In this document: piece by piece, positions 4,770 to 5,964 of the stretch
How the letters are laid out: each line of letters starts with the position of its first letter
How positions within the stretch are numbered: position 1 is the stretch's first letter
Position numbers and translations under genes: made by a program
Notes under the pieces: model-generated
Seen by the model: the letters and a program-made list of their open reading frames with translations, nothing else
Database searches by the model: none
What the model was told of the DNA's origin: nothing
Assembly: GCA_012519645.1 (NCBI GenBank)
Contig: JAAYPU010000206.1
Location: forward strand, 1 to 5,964
Length of the DNA stretch: 5,964 nucleotides
Source: Clostridiales bacterium
GTDB taxonomy: Bacteria; Bacillota; Clostridia; Peptostreptococcales; JAAYPU01
Reading direction: 5' to 3'

Positions 4770-5945
4770 TTGGAAAAAATACTTTTGGATAATTTTTTTA
4801 AGGAAAGTCAGGGGCCTGAGTTTTCAGTAGATTATTGGGATGGGACGAATCATCGATATGGTGAAGGCGGAAATGCTGACTTTAAAATTGTTTTTAAAGA
4901 AAAAATTCCGGCAAATAAAATTTTAAAGGATCCTTCTTTGGCTTTCGGAGAAGCATATATGGATGGCATTATTGATTTTGAAGGGAATTTACAAGAAGTA
5001 GTTGAAACATTTTATAAATGCAATACTCACTTTTCACAAAAAAATGGAATCAAGAAAATTATTAAATTCAAACCTACATCTATTAAAAAGCAGAAACAAG
5101 ACATTGAGCATCATTATGATTTAGGTAATGATTTTTATGAATTATGGTTAGATGATACTATGAGCTATTCGTGTGCATATTTCTGTTCAGAGAAGGATTC
5201 TTTACATCAGGCACAATTGCAGAAAATCGATTATATTCTTAAAAAATTGCAGTTAAATTCAGGTGAAAAGCTGCTGGATATTGGCAGTGGATGGGGATGG
5301 CTTATTATCCGTGCGGCACAACAATATGGCGTTCAGGCAACAGGCATTACCTTAAGTAATGAGCAATATGCCAAAACAAAACAACGCATAAAGGAGCTTG
5401 GGCTTGAAGGACAGGTAGAAGTAAAGCTGATGGATTACAGGGAGATAGTTGATAACGGAGAAAAATTCAATAGGGTTGTCAGTGTAGGTATGATAGAACA
5501 TGTAGGGAGAGCGAACCTTCCTTTATATATGAAGGCAGTGGAAAAGCTTCTTGAACCGGGAGGCATATCCGTTTTGCACAGCATTACCTCTCAAGTAGAA
5601 TCTCCTCCTAACGAGTGGATTTCCAAGTACATCTTTCCCGGGGGATATATTCCTTCTATTCGTCAGTTAATCAGCCTGCTGCCGGATTATGATTTCTTTT
5701 TGGTGGATGTAGAAAGTTTAAGATTACATTATGCAGAAACATTAACACTCTGGGCGGAAAATTTTGAAGAGAATATTTCTTGTATTACCGAAAAATACGG
5801 CGAGAGATTTGCGCGTATGTGGAGATTATATTTAAATTCCTGCGCTGCTAACTTTAAAATCGGCGGGATAGACCTTCATCAGCTGATATTTACTAAAGGT
5901 GTCAATAATAATCTGCCCTTGACGAGAGAATATTTGTATAAATGA
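4770..5945 (+). CDS. cfa: Cyclopropane-fatty-acyl-phospholipid synthase
   Basis: This enzyme transfers a methylene from S-adenosylmethionine to cis double bonds of acyl chains in membrane phospholipids, forming cyclopropane rings. It acts at the cytoplasmic membrane surface. The 391-residue product has an N-terminal lipid-binding region (about 1-110), then HHYDLGNDFY (114-123) and SYSCAYF (132-138). The SAM-binding loop LDIGSGWGW is at 169-177, followed by MIEHVG (241-246), VLHSI (268-272), FPGGYIPS (289-296) and HYAETLTLW (320-328). Relative to E. coli Cfa, the active-site and bicarbonate ligands Cys139, Glu239, His266, Ile268 and Tyr317 appear here as Cys135, Glu243, His270, Ile272 and Tyr321, so it should be active. 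The length matches the family. TTG 4770 is preferred to ATG 4734, which would add 12 residues, because of the ribosome binding site and promoter. It lies 93 nt after gerAB with its own promoter. A related mycolic-acid-type methyltransferase is less likely. Confidence 0.95.
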   Translation: MEKILLDNFFKESQGPEFSVDYWDGTNHRYGEGGNADFKIVFKEKIPANKILKDPSLAFGEAYMDGIIDFEGNLQEVVETFYKCNTHFSQKNGIKKIIKFKPTSIKKQKQDIEHHYDLGNDFYELWLDDTMSYSCAYFCSEKDSLHQAQLQKIDYILKKLQLNSGEKLLDIGSGWGWLIIRAAQQYGVQATGITLSNEQYAKTKQRIKELGLEGQVEVKLMDYREIVDNGEKFNRVVSVGMIEHVGRANLPLYMKAVEKLLEPGGISVLHSITSQVESPPNEWISKYIFPGGYIPSIRQLISLLPDYDFFLVDVESLRLHYAETLTLWAENFEENISCITEKYGERFARMWRLYLNSCAANFKIGGIDLHQLIFTKGVNNNLPLTREYLYK

Positions 5946-5957
5946 TGCTTCGCATCA
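5943..5957. repeat. Perfect mini-hairpin at the cfa stop codon
   Basis: TGATGC (5943-5948, including the TGA stop) pairs fully with GCATCA (5952-5957) around a TTC loop. The minus strand carries the GCGAAGC core also seen at 304-316. It could be the upper part of a terminator, but the window ends 7 bases later without a T-tract, so termination cannot be judged. Confidence 0.55.
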
Positions 5958-5964
5958 GGGAATA

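Overview
The window is an AT-rich stretch that carries a spore-germinant-receptor operon. It most likely comes from a low-GC, endospore-forming Firmicute, probably an anaerobic member of the Clostridia. The reasons are a complete GerA-type receptor operon, strong Shine-Dalgarno sequences, GTG and TTG start codons, and very AT-rich intergenic DNA. I cannot name the genus from the sequence alone. All five genes are on the + strand.

Positions 1-533 hold no credible gene. They contain an intrinsic terminator for a gene to the left of the window (26-67), then a dense cluster of short tandem repeats and small hairpins. The repeats are heptamer arrays at 1-28, 105-125, 166-186 and (inverted) 478-512, plus a five-copy 11-bp array at 192-246. 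The hairpins are at 135-159, 304-316, 326-340 and 446-480. A good match to a forespore sigma-G promoter (348-376) lies ahead of the operon, which would give a leader of about 150 nt containing the 446-480 stem-loop.

Positions 534-4676 are a tightly packed operon in the order gerAA (channel-type A subunit), gerAC (lipoprotein C subunit), a 79-residue two-helix membrane protein that looks like a receptor D subunit, and gerAB (10-helix transporter-like B subunit). The gaps are 4, 1 and 10 nt, and two Shine-Dalgarno sequences overlap the preceding stop codon, so translation is probably coupled. Together the products should form one germinant receptor in the inner membrane of the dormant spore. 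GerAB would sense the nutrient, GerAA would form the conducting channel, and GerAC would be the lipid-anchored subunit on the outer face.

Positions 4770-5945 encode a cyclopropane-fatty-acyl-phospholipid synthase with all the expected active-site residues. It has its own extended -10, sigma-A-type promoter (4707-4735). That TATAAT overlaps the most upstream in-frame ATG, so the true start is the TTG at 4770. No convincing terminator separates gerAB from this gene, so sporulation-specific read-through into a membrane-lipid-modifying enzyme is possible. A short perfect hairpin begins at its stop codon.

The protein genes belong to known families. The less ordinary signals are the repeat architecture of the upstream region, including two inverted copies of a 'heptamer array plus stem-loop' unit, the phased 11-bp array, and the recurring GCGAAGC mini-hairpins.
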